Assembly: GCF_001939045.1 (NCBI RefSeq)
Contig: NZ_MKIM01000018.1
Location: 29,731 to 93,730 of the forward strand
Reading direction: 5' to 3'
Length of the DNA stretch: 64,000 nt
Source of the DNA: Rhizobium oryziradicis
GTDB lineage: Bacteria > Pseudomonadota > Alphaproteobacteria > Rhizobiales > Rhizobiaceae
Shown one piece after another: positions 52,923-61,437 of the stretch. The translations under genes and the position numbers were made by a program. How positions within the stretch are numbered: position 1 is the stretch's first letter; every line of letters begins with the position of its first letter. A model generated the notes under the pieces. It had not been told where the DNA came from. It worked only from the letters and a program-made list of their open reading frames with translations, and did not search any database.

Positions 52923-53270
52923 TTAAGCCGCACCGCCGAATTGTTCCCACGCTCCCATGGCGTCGGCAGCATACATGGCAGAAGGCCCGCCGCCCATGTA
53001 AATCGCCGTTCCCAAAGTCTCGACAAATTCAGCCCGTGTGGCTCCCAGCTTGATCAGCGCTTCGGTGTGAAAGCCAATGCAGCCATCGCAACGGGTGGCA
53101 ATGGCAATGCCGAGAGCCACCAACTCCTTGGTCTTTTTATCCAGCGCGCCCGGCTTGGACGCTCCTTGCGCCAAAGCAGAGAAACCCTGCATCACATCAG
53201 GAATATCTTTACGCAAGGTGCGCAAATGGCCGCTGATCCGGCGGGTGGTATCGGGATAGGACTTGCTCAT
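52923..53270 (-). CDS. Carboxymuconolactone decarboxylase (AhpD-like) family protein
   Basis: A 115-residue all-helical protein of the CMD/AhpD family. The redox pair is C61-x-x-C64 in ATRCDGCIGFHTEALIKLGATRAE, the motif that in AhpD gives alkylhydroperoxidase activity, with the nearby conserved histidine H68. GTAIYMGGGPSAMYAADAM near the end is also family-typical. It probably acts as a cytosolic peroxide-linked thiol reductase or decarboxylase-like protein; the substrate is unknown. It is monocistronic and ends in a small hairpin upstream of the GTA leader. No link to the GTA genes is evident. Confidence 0.88.
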   Translation of the reverse strand: MSKSYPDTTRRISGHLRTLRKDIPDVMQGFSALAQGASKPGALDKKTKELVALGIAIATRCDGCIGFHTEALIKLGATRAEFVETLGTAIYMGGGPSAMYAADAMGAWEQFGGAA

Positions 53271-53607
53271 GATTCAGGTCTCCACAGACAGGTTCGCGTG
53301 TAACACTGAAAACATATAGGAAACGCTATGAAACAGAATGCAAGCGAAACAACCGCCTTGCGACAAAATGGATCAGGCTGATTTGATGAGTGTCAAGAAG
53401 ATAGCCAGATCAATGGCTTGCCGTTGTCTCCCTCGCCTCGGAAAGACCAAAGCAGATAAAGCTTTGGTCTGAAAACTGGGAACCGGTTTACGGAAAATTC
53501 GATGCGCAAACACCAATCTAAAGCTTCACGGCAGAATGTGCGCACGCCACAACCAAAAGGTGAACCTGCGGGCCGATGCCAAGATAAGGAAGCAGATTTA
53601 TGAAGGA
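53271..53607. other. Intergenic region with repeat copy 5
   Basis: A 337-base gap between the AhpD-like gene start and the copZ stop codon. The first about 100 bases should hold the AhpD-like promoter. The part from 53450 to 53530 is a dispersed repeat (GAAAACTGGGAACCGGTTTACGGAAAATTCGATGCGCAAAC), flanked by AAAGCTTTGGTCT and TCTAAAGCTT. No ORF is supported. Confidence 0.55.
53455..53528. repeat. Dispersed palindromic repeat, copy 5
   Basis: The core ACTGGGAACCGGTTTACGGAAAATTCGATGCGCAAAC is related to the 42.3-kb copy (CGATGCAC, GGGAACCGG). The element has AAAGCTTTG at one side and TAAAGCTT at the other. It lies in a non-coding gap downstream of copZ. Confidence 0.6.
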
Positions 53608-53808
53608 TTATACGGCAACAGGGGTGTAGCCAGCCTCGCGAATGGCGGTTTGCGCCTTTTCAGCGTCACCTTCCACACGCACGTGGTGCCGGGGCAGATC
53701 AATCGTAACGGCTGCTCCGGGCAGGTTTTCAGCCAAGGCCTCGCGCACCGCGCGCTCGCAATGACCACAGGTCATATCTTCAACGTAAAATTCGCTGACA
53801 TCAGCCAT
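53608..53808 (-). CDS. copZ: Copper chaperone CopZ-like (HMA domain)
   Basis: A 66-residue heavy-metal-associated domain. The metal site is MTCGHC with C14 and C17 (VEDMTCGHCERAVREAL). The rest follows the ferredoxin-like HMA fold, with RHHVRVEGDAEKAQTAIREAGY. Such chaperones bind Cu(I) and hand it to the CopA ATPase. It starts 119 bases downstream of the cueR-like gene on the same strand. In rhizobia a copA-cueR-copZ order is common, but no copA is present in this window. Ribosome binding site AAGGAG. Confidence 0.9.
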   Translation of the reverse strand: MADVSEFYVEDMTCGHCERAVREALAENLPGAAVTIDLPRHHVRVEGDAEKAQTAIREAGYTPVAV

Positions 53809-53870
53809 GGGACAACAAACTCCTTTTGCGCATTGTCGCCCTTTTGCGCAAGATCCGCCGCAGAAGGTCT

Positions 53871-53893
53871 GCTTGACAAGAACAAAGTCAAGC
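53871..53893 (-). promoter_or_regulatory. Dyad in the copZ promoter region
   Basis: GCTTGAC and GTCAAGC are perfect 7-base inverted arms with a 9-base spacer, in the 119-base gap between cueR and copZ. On the minus strand the first arm contains TTGAC, a possible -35 box. MerR-type operators sit between -35 and -10, so this is a candidate CueR site. The half-site and spacing differ from the E. coli CueR box. Confidence 0.4.
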
Positions 53894-53927
53894 GTCCAAC
53901 GGAAGCGGGCGGACCGCCATCACAAGG

Positions 53928-54377
53928 TTACAAACTGCGCACAACTTCCAAAACAGCCCCACCCTCATCGGTATTGGTGCCATGATCAGCCGTTCCCGAC
54001 AGATTATCAAGAATTGGGCATTCTGGCCGATTGCCGGTCTGGCAATGATCCACAAGGTTTTTCAAGGTGTCGGCCATGGCGCGCATGGCTTCCATCTTTT
54101 CCTCAAGCTCCTTGAGATGGTCCAGCGCAACAGCGCGGACATCGTCATTCTTGCGCGAGGTATCGCTCCACAGTCCAAGGAGTCGTTCTGTTTCTTCCAA
54201 CGAAAATCCAAGAGTACGCGCTCTGCGGACAAACCGTAGGCGGTGCACTTCGTTATCCCCATAAACCCGGTAGTTACTAGAGGTGCGTCGCTCAGGCATA
54301 ACCAGCCCGATTTCCTCATAATAACGGATCATTTTCGCGGAAACGCCGGATGCCGCTGCGGCCTCTCCGATATTCAT
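53928..54377 (-). CDS. cueR: Cu(I)-responsive MerR-family regulator CueR
   Basis: A 149-residue MerR-family activator. The N-terminal winged-helix reads MNIGEAAAASGVSAKMIRYYEEIGL and a second helix contains YRVYGDNEVHRLRFVRRARTLGFSLEE. A dimerisation coiled coil follows (about 80-108). The Cu(I)-binding pair is C112 and C120 (CQTGNRPEC), the same C-x7-C spacing as in E. coli CueR. The ATG at 54377 is preceded by AAGGA; the ORF extends to 54449 without one. It would activate copper-resistance genes such as copZ just downstream. The absence of copA beside it is unusual. Confidence 0.92.
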   Translation of the reverse strand: MNIGEAAAASGVSAKMIRYYEEIGLVMPERRTSSNYRVYGDNEVHRLRFVRRARTLGFSLEETERLLGLWSDTSRKNDDVRAVALDHLKELEEKMEAMRAMADTLKNLVDHCQTGNRPECPILDNLSGTADHGTNTDEGGAVLEVVRSL

Positions 54378-54761
54378 TGCACGTCCTTCCTGCACAGCAA
54401 CCAAAGATAGTAAATGCCTTAAATCTGCACTTTTAATTCTTTGCCACAATTAGTGTTAACTATCAATATATCCGACCCGAATGAGCCTAAAAAACATTCA
54501 TCAACTTCACAATATATTGAATAAAAATTAAGCTATATAAAACAGCTAGCCAGATTTTGCCCAAAAACGGGCAGTGCCCGCCTTATTTTGTGGATCAATA
54601 GCAACATTCCGCAAACAAACAGTTTATGTCTTCCAATTTGGCAGCACATTGCAACCTGAACAAAATCAGGATGTCGACGCGCATGGATCGCAATTGAGAA
54701 AACTGATTCTTTTCTCGCCTGCCCCGCTATCGACCTGTGTTCACGCCAGGCACAACCCTGC
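54378..54761. other. Intergenic region upstream of cueR
   Basis: This 384-base gap separates the cueR start from the YcgN-like stop codon. Bases 54440-54540 are AT-rich and probably carry the cueR promoter. The remainder shows no ORF with a ribosome binding site and no recognised RNA. This is where copA would be expected in the usual rhizobial order, but no remnant of it is recognisable. Confidence 0.45.
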
Positions 54762-55238
54762 CTATGGTGTGTGTCCGGCACTGTCATCCAATACGGTCAG
54801 CGGCCAATCACAGAGATAGTCTTCAAACTCATCCACCGAGACATCATCTTCGCTGACGGTGCGGCCTTTGGCCGAAATTCCGGCCTGATGCACGGTATCG
54901 GGATCGCCTGACACCAAAGGGTGCCACCAATAGAGATCGTGCCCTTCATGCACCAGCCGATAGCCACAGCTTGGCGGCAACCAGGAGAGGGTTTCCACCT
55001 GATCGGGAGTCAACTGAATGCAATCGGGCACGGTTGCCTTGCGGTTGGGATAATCCTTGCACTGACAGGTTTCGCCATCCAGCAGCGTGCAGGCAACGGA
55101 AGTGAAAAACACCTCACCGCTTTCCCAATCCTCCAGCTTGTTGAGACAACAGAGACCACAGCCGTCACAGAGATTTTCCCACTCCACGGTGGTCATCTCG
55201 GCCAGACTCTTGGTTTTCCAATAAGGTTCGGTGCTCAT
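54762..55238 (-). CDS. YcgN/UPF0260-family cysteine-cluster protein
   Basis: A 158-residue protein of the YcgN family (zinc/iron-chelating CxxCxxCC domain). Cysteines occur in [14 protein letters not shown] (about residues 24-37), [31 protein letters not shown] and EDYLCDWP. The [19 protein letters not shown] segment is strongly conserved in the family. The start at 55238 ([10 protein letters not shown]) follows GAGGATA; the frame remains open to 55352 without support. The biochemical role of the family is not established. It is divergent from the penicillin-binding protein gene, 218 bases away. Confidence 0.9.
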   Translation of the reverse strand: MSTEPYWKTKSLAEMTTVEWENLCDGCGLCCLNKLEDWESGEVFFTSVACTLLDGETCQCKDYPNRKATVPDCIQLTPDQVETLSWLPPSCGYRLVHEGHDLYWWHPLVSGDPDTVHQAGISAKGRTVSEDDVSVDEFEDYLCDWPLTVLDDSAGHTP

Positions 55239-55456
55239 CATTATCCTCAGCGGGCCGATCCCGCCTCTCTTCTCACTATAGCCCAAATTGGTTGCAATCT
55301 GGAATGTTTCACGACGTGGCCGTTGATCGCGCCTATGATGGACCCACGCCATGAGCGTTGAGAGATTTTAAGTCAAGCTTTGCAGTTTAAAGCATGGTGG
55401 GATAAAGACTGACTTCCGGCTTATGTCGGCAGCCTGCAACGGACAGCGCAGAAACG

Positions 55457-57565
55457 ATGAAAAAGCGGCATATTTTCCTCAAGATCGATGCGTGGCTCGA
55501 TTCGACCCTTTATAACACCCGCTTTCGGCTGGCCGAGTTCTGGGAAGAGCTGACGATTTTCTTTCGCCGTTTTCGCATGCGTGGCTGGAAGAAGATGCTG
55601 TTTGAAGTGCTTGGCGAATGCATGACATGGGGCACTGTCGGGGCCGTTTTGCTGCTGGCTCTGGCCATGCCCGCCTTTCAGGAAACGGTGAAAGACTGGC
55701 GCAATCGCGGTGATTTTGCCGTCACCTTTCTTGATCGTTACGGCAATGTCATTGGCCATCGCGGCATTATCCATGAAAATTCCGTGGCTTTTGCCGATCT
55801 GCCGGACAATCTGATCAAGGCGGTGCTGGCCACGGAAGATCGGCGGTTTTTCAGCCATTTCGGCATCGATTTCATTGGCCTTTTCAGAGCCTTGAGCGAA
55901 AATGCGCGTGCTGGCGGCGTGGTGCAAGGCGGCTCCACCCTCACCCAGCAATTGGCAAAGAACCTGTTTTTGACCAATGAGCGCTCCATTGAGCGCAAGA
56001 TCAAGGAAGCTTTTCTCTCGCTGTGGCTTGAGGCAAACCTGTCCAAAAAGGAGATCCTGTCGCTCTATCTTGACCGCGCCTATATGGGCGGCGGCACGTT
56101 TGGCGCAGCCGCTGCCTCGCAATTTTACTTTGGCAAGAGTGTGCGCGACATCAATCTGGCCGAGGCCGCCATGCTGGCGGGTCTGTTCAAGGCACCAGCC
56201 AAATATGCACCCCACGTGAACTTGCCCGCCGCCCGTGGCCGCGCCAATGAAGTGCTGAGCAATCTGGTGCAAAGCGGCTTTATGAGCGAAGGACAGGTGA
56301 TTGCCGCCAGACGCAACCCGGCCACCGTGGTGGACCGCGCCGAGCAGGAATCGCCGGATTTCTTTCTGGATTGGGCCTTTGATGAAGTGCAGCGGCTTGG
56401 TACCCGCTTTCCTGAGCGCTCGTTGATTGTGCGCACCACCATCGATCCCGGCCTGCAAAAAGTGGCTGAAACAGCAGTCAGCAACACGCTGCGCGACTAT
56501 GGTGAGCAGTATAATGTCAAGCAAGGTGCCTTGGTGACCCTTGAAAACGGCGGTGCGGTGCGCGCCATGGTGGGCGGCAGCGATTATGGTGAAAGCCAGT
56601 TCAACCGTGCCACTCGCGCCCTGCGCCAACCCGGCTCGTCCTTCAAGATCTATACCTATGCGGTGGCCATGGAAGCCGGATTGACACCCGACAGCACCAT
56701 TGTCGATGGCCCTCTCAGCTGGGGCAACTGGAGCCCGCACAATTACGGCAACAGCTATGCGGGCAAGGTGACACTGACCACAGCGCTGGCCAAATCGATC
56801 AACACGGTTCCGGTACGGCTAGTCAAAGACCGCCTCGGCATTGATTCCGTTATCCGCATGGCCAAGCTGATGGGGGTTGAAACCCCCATTCGCAAGGATG
56901 CCACCATTCCGCTGGGCACCTCCGAAGTCACTATCATGGATCAGGCCACCGCCTATGCCGTGCTGCCCGCAGGCGGCATGCAATCGCGCCGCCATGGCAT
57001 TGATGAAATTCTCGATTATCGTGGCGATGTGCTCTACAATTTCGAGCGCGATGCCGAGCCTGCACGACGCGTGCTGACCCAGCAGGCTGATGATTACATG
57101 AACCAGATGCTGACCAAAGTGCCCTATATCGGCACGGGCAGAAAAGCTGCCCTAGACGGCATTCTCACAGCCGGAAAAAGCGGCACCACCCAAGCCTATC
57201 GCGATGCATGGTTTGTGGGTTTTACCGGCAATTTCACCACCGCCGTGTGGTTTGGCAATGATAATTACACCTCCACCAACAATATGACGGGCGGATCGCT
57301 TCCCGCCATGACCTTCAAAACCGTGATGGATTATGCCCACCAAGGCATTGCCATCCGCCCGATTCCCGGGGTGCTGGAGCCTGCTGTTACCGTGGTCAAG
57401 CCGGTCAAACCAACCAAGGATATGGAGCAAAACACCGAAACCACAGCCTTTGTGCGGCCTCGTAGCCTCTCGGTTCAAACAACGGCCTTGTTGCGCGATC
57501 TTGCCACCATGTTCACCGAAGCCAAGCCATTTTCAGCGCCAGAAAAGCAGCAGACGTTAAACTGA
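55457..57565 (+). CDS. Class A penicillin-binding protein (transglycosylase/transpeptidase)
   Basis: A 702-residue bifunctional peptidoglycan synthase. A cytoplasmic stretch and one transmembrane helix (about residues 57-76) are followed by the GT51 transglycosylase domain, with LATEDRRFFSHFGID (catalytic Glu) and QGGSTLTQQLAKNLFL. The transpeptidase domain has the active-site serine in RQPGSSFKIY (S-S-F-K), the SxN motif KSINTVPV and the KTG-type box GKSGTTQAYRDAWFVG. The C-terminal tail is Pro/Thr-rich. Length and layout fit a PBP1-type enzyme of rhizobia, but which named paralogue it is cannot be decided here. It lies upstream of two DUF1214/DUF1254-like envelope protein genes, with 151 bases between. 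Confidence 0.94.
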   Translation: MKKRHIFLKIDAWLDSTLYNTRFRLAEFWEELTIFFRRFRMRGWKKMLFEVLGECMTWGTVGAVLLLALAMPAFQETVKDWRNRGDFAVTFLDRYGNVIGHRGIIHENSVAFADLPDNLIKAVLATEDRRFFSHFGIDFIGLFRALSENARAGGVVQGGSTLTQQLAKNLFLTNERSIERKIKEAFLSLWLEANLSKKEILSLYLDRAYMGGGTFGAAAASQFYFGKSVRDINLAEAAMLAGLFKAPAKYAPHVNLPAARGRANEVLSNLVQSGFMSEGQVIAARRNPATVVDRAEQESPDFFLDWAFDEVQRLGTRFPERSLIVRTTIDPGLQKVAETAVSNTLRDYGEQYNVKQGALVTLENGGAVRAMVGGSDYGESQFNRATRALRQPGSSFKIYTYAVAMEAGLTPDSTIVDGPLSWGNWSPHNYGNSYAGKVTLTTALAKSINTVPVRLVKDRLGIDSVIRMAKLMGVETPIRKDATIPLGTSEVTIMDQATAYAVLPAGGMQSRRHGIDEILDYRGDVLYNFERDAEPARRVLTQQADDYMNQMLTKVPYIGTGRKAALDGILTAGKSGTTQAYRDAWFVGFTGNFTTAVWFGNDNYTSTNNMTGGSLPAMTFKTVMDYAHQGIAIRPIPGVLEPAVTVVKPVKPTKDMEQNTETTAFVRPRSLSVQTTALLRDLATMFTEAKPFSAPEKQQTLN

Positions 57566-57716
57566 TCGCATCTTTGCCCTATTGGGCCCACAAAGCCCTG
57601 TTGGAATGCAGCATGCAAGCCATTTCAATCAAGGTTTAGGGGTGCTATCGCATTCTGGTACAGGTGTTTACAACGGCGCAAGCGCCGTCACAGTGTCAAA
57701 AGGTCATAATTAGCGC

Positions 57717-58307
57717 GTGTTCAGGGTTCCCCTTCTTGTCCTCCTTGCTCTTGTCATCGCCTTTGGCCTTGGGATTCAATCCACATTGGTGGCGTTGAAT
57801 GCCACCGTTGGCTTTGGCGAAATCTCGATTGATGGCTGGCGAGCCTTTCCCGAAGCGCAGACGGCCTCCGCCGATCCCTACGCTCGCTCACACCGCGCCC
57901 GCGCCGGGCGTCTGCTGCTGGGCAGCGCCGAAGGGCTGACCTTTATTGCCACCACCGACACCAGCGGCCAGCGGCTCACTGGCCTGTGCCGCTACAAACT
58001 CGCAGGCAGCGTGCCGACAACGCGGTTCTGGACGCTTTACGCCACCCGCCCCAATGGTGAGCCGCTCAACGTGTCGCAGGATTTGCCAACGGCCCTTAAC
58101 TCGATCATCACGTTGAAAAACCCTGACGGCACCATGAACATCACCATCGGTGCCAAAGCCACGGCCAACAATTGGCTGGCCATTGCGCCCGATGGTGGGC
58201 CTATCATGCTCAATCTGACCCTTCTGGACACGCCTGCGGCAGGCAACTCCGGCCTGGTTGCCCTGACCATGCCACGCATCGAGCGCATTGGGTGCGGCAA
58301 TGTTTAA
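57717..58307 (+). CDS. DUF1214-domain protein
   Basis: A 196-residue protein with an N-terminal signal anchor (PLLVLLALVIAFGLGIQSTLVALNA) and a beta-rich periplasmic domain. The sequence TRFWTLYATRPNGEPLNV...NSIITLKNPDGTMNITIGAKAT...NWLAIAPDGGPIMLNLTLLD fits DUF1214. The start is GTG. Its stop codon overlaps the start of the next gene (ATG at 58300), so the two are translated together. DUF1214 and DUF1254 domains usually occur in one protein or as neighbours; function is unknown. Envelope localisation is predicted. Confidence 0.85.
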   Translation: MFRVPLLVLLALVIAFGLGIQSTLVALNATVGFGEISIDGWRAFPEAQTASADPYARSHRARAGRLLLGSAEGLTFIATTDTSGQRLTGLCRYKLAGSVPTTRFWTLYATRPNGEPLNVSQDLPTALNSIITLKNPDGTMNITIGAKATANNWLAIAPDGGPIMLNLTLLDTPAAGNSGLVALTMPRIERIGCGNV

Positions 58308-58848
58308 ACTGCTGTTTGCTGTTGCGATTGGCCTGATTGGTGCGGTTTTTCTGCACATCATCATCATTTTGGCCCTGCCGCATTTTACCGGCAAGGATGC
58401 ATTCACACGCATTACCTTTGAGGGTCCGCTCAATCGTTTTTATAGTCTTGGCAATCAGATGGACAAAGCGGGCCTCACCATTGGCGATCCGTTTTTGAAA
58501 GTCGCAGCCTGCGCCTTTGATGTCAGCGAAAATCCCGTGCGCATCACTGCATCAGGCGCGGTCCCCTTCTGGTCGATTGGCGTGTTTGACCGCAATGCCA
58601 ACGAGTCCTACAGCATGAATGACAGCACATCGGTGGAAGGCAAGCTGGATATTATTGCTGCCACCTCAGCCCAGATCGCGGTTTTGCGCGCCGAACAATC
58701 CGACGCCCTGACTCAGACGATCTTTGTCGAAATGCCCACGCACAAAGGTTATGCCGTGCTGCGCGCCATGGTGCCACAAGATAGCTTCAAGCCAGATGCC
58801 GAGGCCTTTTTGAAAGGCGCAAGCTGCAAACCGATTGCCAATCCGTGA
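58300..58848 (+). CDS. DUF1254-like envelope protein
   Basis: A 182-residue partner of the DUF1214 protein. A single N-terminal transmembrane segment (FKLLFAVAIGLIGAVFLHIIIILALP) is followed by a periplasmic domain with VAACAFDVSENPVRITASGAVPFWSIGVFDRNANESYSMND. This resembles the DUF1254 family, which is often fused or paired with DUF1214. It overlaps the upstream gene by 8 bases. An upstream in-frame GTG (58288) is an alternative start. Function is unknown. Confidence 0.82.
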   Translation: MFKLLFAVAIGLIGAVFLHIIIILALPHFTGKDAFTRITFEGPLNRFYSLGNQMDKAGLTIGDPFLKVAACAFDVSENPVRITASGAVPFWSIGVFDRNANESYSMNDSTSVEGKLDIIAATSAQIAVLRAEQSDALTQTIFVEMPTHKGYAVLRAMVPQDSFKPDAEAFLKGASCKPIANP

Positions 58849-58865
58849 AGGGATGCTGCGTTATT

Positions 58866-59054
58866 CTACCCTTCGTAGGGATGGGAATCGTGCACAGGAC
58901 GCTTGCCGGTTAATGACGCGGCACCAATGAGCAAAGGCTCTGTGCGCGCATAACGAACGCCCGTAAACAGCAAAATGCGCGCCTGCACGCCCTCTGGCGG
59001 ACGCTTTGCCGGTTTATGCTCAAAATGATCTTTCAGTCTTACGATGTCGGCCAT
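58866..59054 (-). CDS. Small conserved-type hypothetical protein
   Basis: A 62-residue soluble protein (MADIVRLKDHFEHKPAKRPPEG...) with a positively charged N-terminal half and the segment ARILLFTGVRYART near the middle. GGAG lies 7 bases before the ATG at 59054; an in-frame ATG 12 bases upstream is less well supported. It converges with the DUF1254-like gene, with 17 bases between stop codons. No domain is recognised. Confidence 0.7.
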   Translation of the reverse strand: MADIVRLKDHFEHKPAKRPPEGVQARILLFTGVRYARTEPLLIGAASLTGKRPVHDSHPYEG

Positions 59055-59360
59055 GCTCGTCTCCAATTTTAACGTTTGAGACGGATGAAGAGATCGATTT
59101 CATCCTACCCCCGTGTGAGGGCCAACACATCCCAACCAAAGCGCATCGCGCTGTTTGACCGGGCATTCTGTGCCATTCTCCAGACTTTCCCAGCGGCATA
59201 TCTCATGCGCTGTCACCATGTGATTGCATCATCAATCGAAACACGCCGTGATATTACGCCTATTCGATTGTTCTTATTAAACACCATTGATGGTTAACAG
59301 CTTGCTAACGATTACCCTGTATCTTGAGGGAATTAGTATCGCGTTGGGACGGGTAATGTC

Positions 59361-60455
59361 GTGAATGATCAATTTAGGGCGTTGGAAAACACACGGAACG
59401 ATCGCAACAAGGACGTGGTTTTGATGGCCACCGTCTCGAGTTTTGAATCCATTGAACGCCCCGCCAAGGCAGACCTCAAGCAATTCGCGCTGTTGTTTCA
59501 ACCGCTATTTCAATCCTCAACGCTGGAGGCAAGGCGCGCAGCTGTGGCTGCTCTTTCCCAATCACCAAATGTGCCGGAGCCAGTGGCGTTTTTTATTGCC
59601 TGCCAACCCATTTCGATCTCGGCACCCTTTCTCACCGCATCTCCCTGTCTGACGGACGAGCTGATGCTGACCATTGCCCGCACCCAGGGCAAAGCCCACA
59701 CCCGCGCCATTGTGCGCCGCGAAGCGCTCTCCCCCGCCATGATTGACGCGCTCGTCGGCTTGCGATTTTCCCTGCAAGACAATGCCGCCCATTCGACCGA
59801 CCAGGACGGTGTTGCTCATGACATGATGGAAGCACCACCGCGCGCTATTCCCGTGCGTGAAGACCCCGCCCCCATCAAGAAAATCGAGCTTGCAGAAATC
59901 CCCACTGAGACAGAGGCGGCCACCGTGGCAGAAGCCGCCAAGCGCAAACGCGAAGAAGCGCTGCGCCAGACCTTGATTGCGCTGGACCAGCACCTGCACC
60001 GCCCTCAACATGACCGGCAGGGTCTGCGCAGCATAAACCCCGTGCAAGAGGCATTGCTGGTGCGCTTTGCCCGCACGCGCGAGGCCAGCGCCTTTGCCAC
60101 GGCCCTTTCCGATACGCTATCCTCCAGCCGCTGGCTGGCAGAGCGCATTTTGCTCGACCTGTCCGGACGCCAGCTTGCCACGGCCCTTCTGGGGCTTGCC
60201 ATGACCCTTCCCGACATCACATTTGTGCTGAGCCGCTTCTATCCGCATTTGACCGAGCTGGAGCAAAACGAGCCACGCATCGCCCGCCTCATTGCCTCGC
60301 TGGATGGGCGCGAATGCCAACGGCAGATCGAAGCCTGGTTGCGCGCCGACCAGCAAACCTATCAAACCCACCGCGACGACCCCAAACCGGGCCAAGACGC
60401 ACACCAGGAAGAAGGCAATGATATTATTGCCTATTTAAAGCAGCACCGCGGCTAG
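59361..60455 (+). CDS. DUF2336-domain protein
   Basis: A 364-residue all-helical cytoplasmic protein with HEAT-like features, as in the DUF2336 family of alphaproteobacteria. The N-terminal half has the repeat-like STLEARRAAVAALSQSPNVPEPVAFFIACQPISISAPFL. A charged linker (about 170-205, EIPTETEAATVAEAAKRKREEALRQ) follows. The C-terminal half resembles a second array (EALLVRFARTREASAFATALSDTLSSSRWLAERIL). A GTG at 59361 or an ATG at 59424 (AAGGA upstream) may be the start. No operon partner is evident. Function is not established for the family. Confidence 0.82.
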   Translation: MNDQFRALENTRNDRNKDVVLMATVSSFESIERPAKADLKQFALLFQPLFQSSTLEARRAAVAALSQSPNVPEPVAFFIACQPISISAPFLTASPCLTDELMLTIARTQGKAHTRAIVRREALSPAMIDALVGLRFSLQDNAAHSTDQDGVAHDMMEAPPRAIPVREDPAPIKKIELAEIPTETEAATVAEAAKRKREEALRQTLIALDQHLHRPQHDRQGLRSINPVQEALLVRFARTREASAFATALSDTLSSSRWLAERILLDLSGRQLATALLGLAMTLPDITFVLSRFYPHLTELEQNEPRIARLIASLDGRECQRQIEAWLRADQQTYQTHRDDPKPGQDAHQEEGNDIIAYLKQHRG

Positions 60456-60508
60456 AGTTTGTCAGGGAAAAGTGGAATCCGGTTTTCCCGAATAGACAAA
60501 CGAAAACA
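60456..60508. repeat. Dispersed palindromic repeat, copy 6
   Basis: GTTTGTCAGGGAAAAGTGG-AATCCGGTTTTCCCGAATAGACAAACG, nearly identical to copy 2 at 24.1 kb. GTTTGTC/GACAAAC are outer inverted arms and GGGAAAA/TTTTCCC inner ones. It begins at the stop codon of the DUF2336 gene. Confidence 0.75.
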
Positions 60509-60625
60509 AGGGACTCTATATGACAGAGAAAATCGGCATCGAGCCGCGATGCTGTCCGATTTTCTGATACCCAGAGGCATTGCCAATTTCCCGTGGTGTA
60601 ACACCAGATAGCGACGCCCAACGCA

Positions 60626-60967
60626 TCATGGCTGCTCAACAACAAACAGCCCATCAATGGTATCGATCTCCAACTCGACCAGCCAGAGATCCGGATCCCA
60701 TTTGGTTTCGCGCGCCATCAACGCCGCCACATCTTCGGGCTCAGCCAGGTCCAATCGCTGCTCAAAGCGCCGATCCATGGCCCCCTCGTCATCAACAAGG
60801 CTTTGCGGAGCCGGACCAAACAACGTCTCGAAACCATCACGAAAGCGCTGCCGAATAAAAATCGCCCCCGCCTGATCCATACCCTTGCGCTCCACAGCCG
60901 CATAACCACCGCGCGAAAACACGGTGCGGATCAGGGCGGACACAAACATATCGGAACGAAGACGCAT
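60626..60967 (-). CDS. DUF1491 family protein
   Basis: A 113-residue cytoplasmic protein of the DUF1491 family, common in Rhizobiales and Rhodobacterales. Conserved features are MRLRSDMFVSALIRTVFSRGGYAAVERKGMDQAGAIFI, then ETLFGPAPQS, and the C-terminal ALMARETKWDPDLWLVELE. It lies alone on the minus strand, 170 bases from the convergent DUF2336 gene and upstream of the type VI module in minus orientation. Function is unknown. Confidence 0.85.
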   Translation of the reverse strand: MRLRSDMFVSALIRTVFSRGGYAAVERKGMDQAGAIFIRQRFRDGFETLFGPAPQSLVDDEGAMDRRFEQRLDLAEPEDVAALMARETKWDPDLWLVELEIDTIDGLFVVEQP

Positions 60968-61028
60968 GCGTATGGATTAGCGCAAGGTGCCGACGCTGTC
61001 AGGCAAAATCAACGCTCTCTCAACATAT

Positions 61029-61334
61029 TCAAGCATTCTCATCCAAAAACACATTCCCCGACCCTTCCGCCGCCGCACCACCACAATCAATAGCATCACC
61101 AATGCGCCCCGCAGGCCTGCCATTGATAAACACGGTGGGCGACCCAGCCGCCAATGCGCGGCCATGGCTGGGCTCCGGGCAGGACGAGCAGGCATGCGCC
61201 CCATAGGCATCCCCAACCCGCACGGCACCACGCCCATTGATAAACACATCACCACTCGCTTCAACGGCGGTTGTGGGTGGAAAATGGCAGGCGTGGCCGG
61301 AACCTATATCGCCGAGGCGGGTGATGGCGGGCAT
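61029..61334 (-). CDS. PAAR-domain type VI secretion tip protein
   Basis: A 101-residue stand-alone PAAR-repeat protein (DUF4150-like). It starts MPAITRLGDIGSGHACHFPP; repeats carry VFINGRGAVRVGDAYGAHAC and VFINGRPAGRIGDAIDCGG, with zinc-ligand histidines and cysteines in HACHF, HACSSC and DCGG. PAAR proteins sharpen the VgrG spike and often recruit effectors. It is the last gene of the minus-strand vgrG module, 103 bases after the unrecognised 386-residue protein. Confidence 0.92.
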   Translation of the reverse strand: MPAITRLGDIGSGHACHFPPTTAVEASGDVFINGRGAVRVGDAYGAHACSSCPEPSHGRALAAGSPTVFINGRPAGRIGDAIDCGGAAAEGSGNVFLDENA

Positions 61335-61437
61335 GGTGACTCTCTTTTTATTGTCGGCGAAAACATTCTTTTAAAAGCGCAAATTCGACACATGGAATCA
61401 AATTCAGATCAAACACGATAACGCCCGGGCAACGCGA

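Noticed and set aside
54533..54787. 84-codon minus-strand ORF overlapping the end of the YcgN-like gene
   Set aside because: No ribosome binding site, no family, and it overlaps a conserved gene in another frame.
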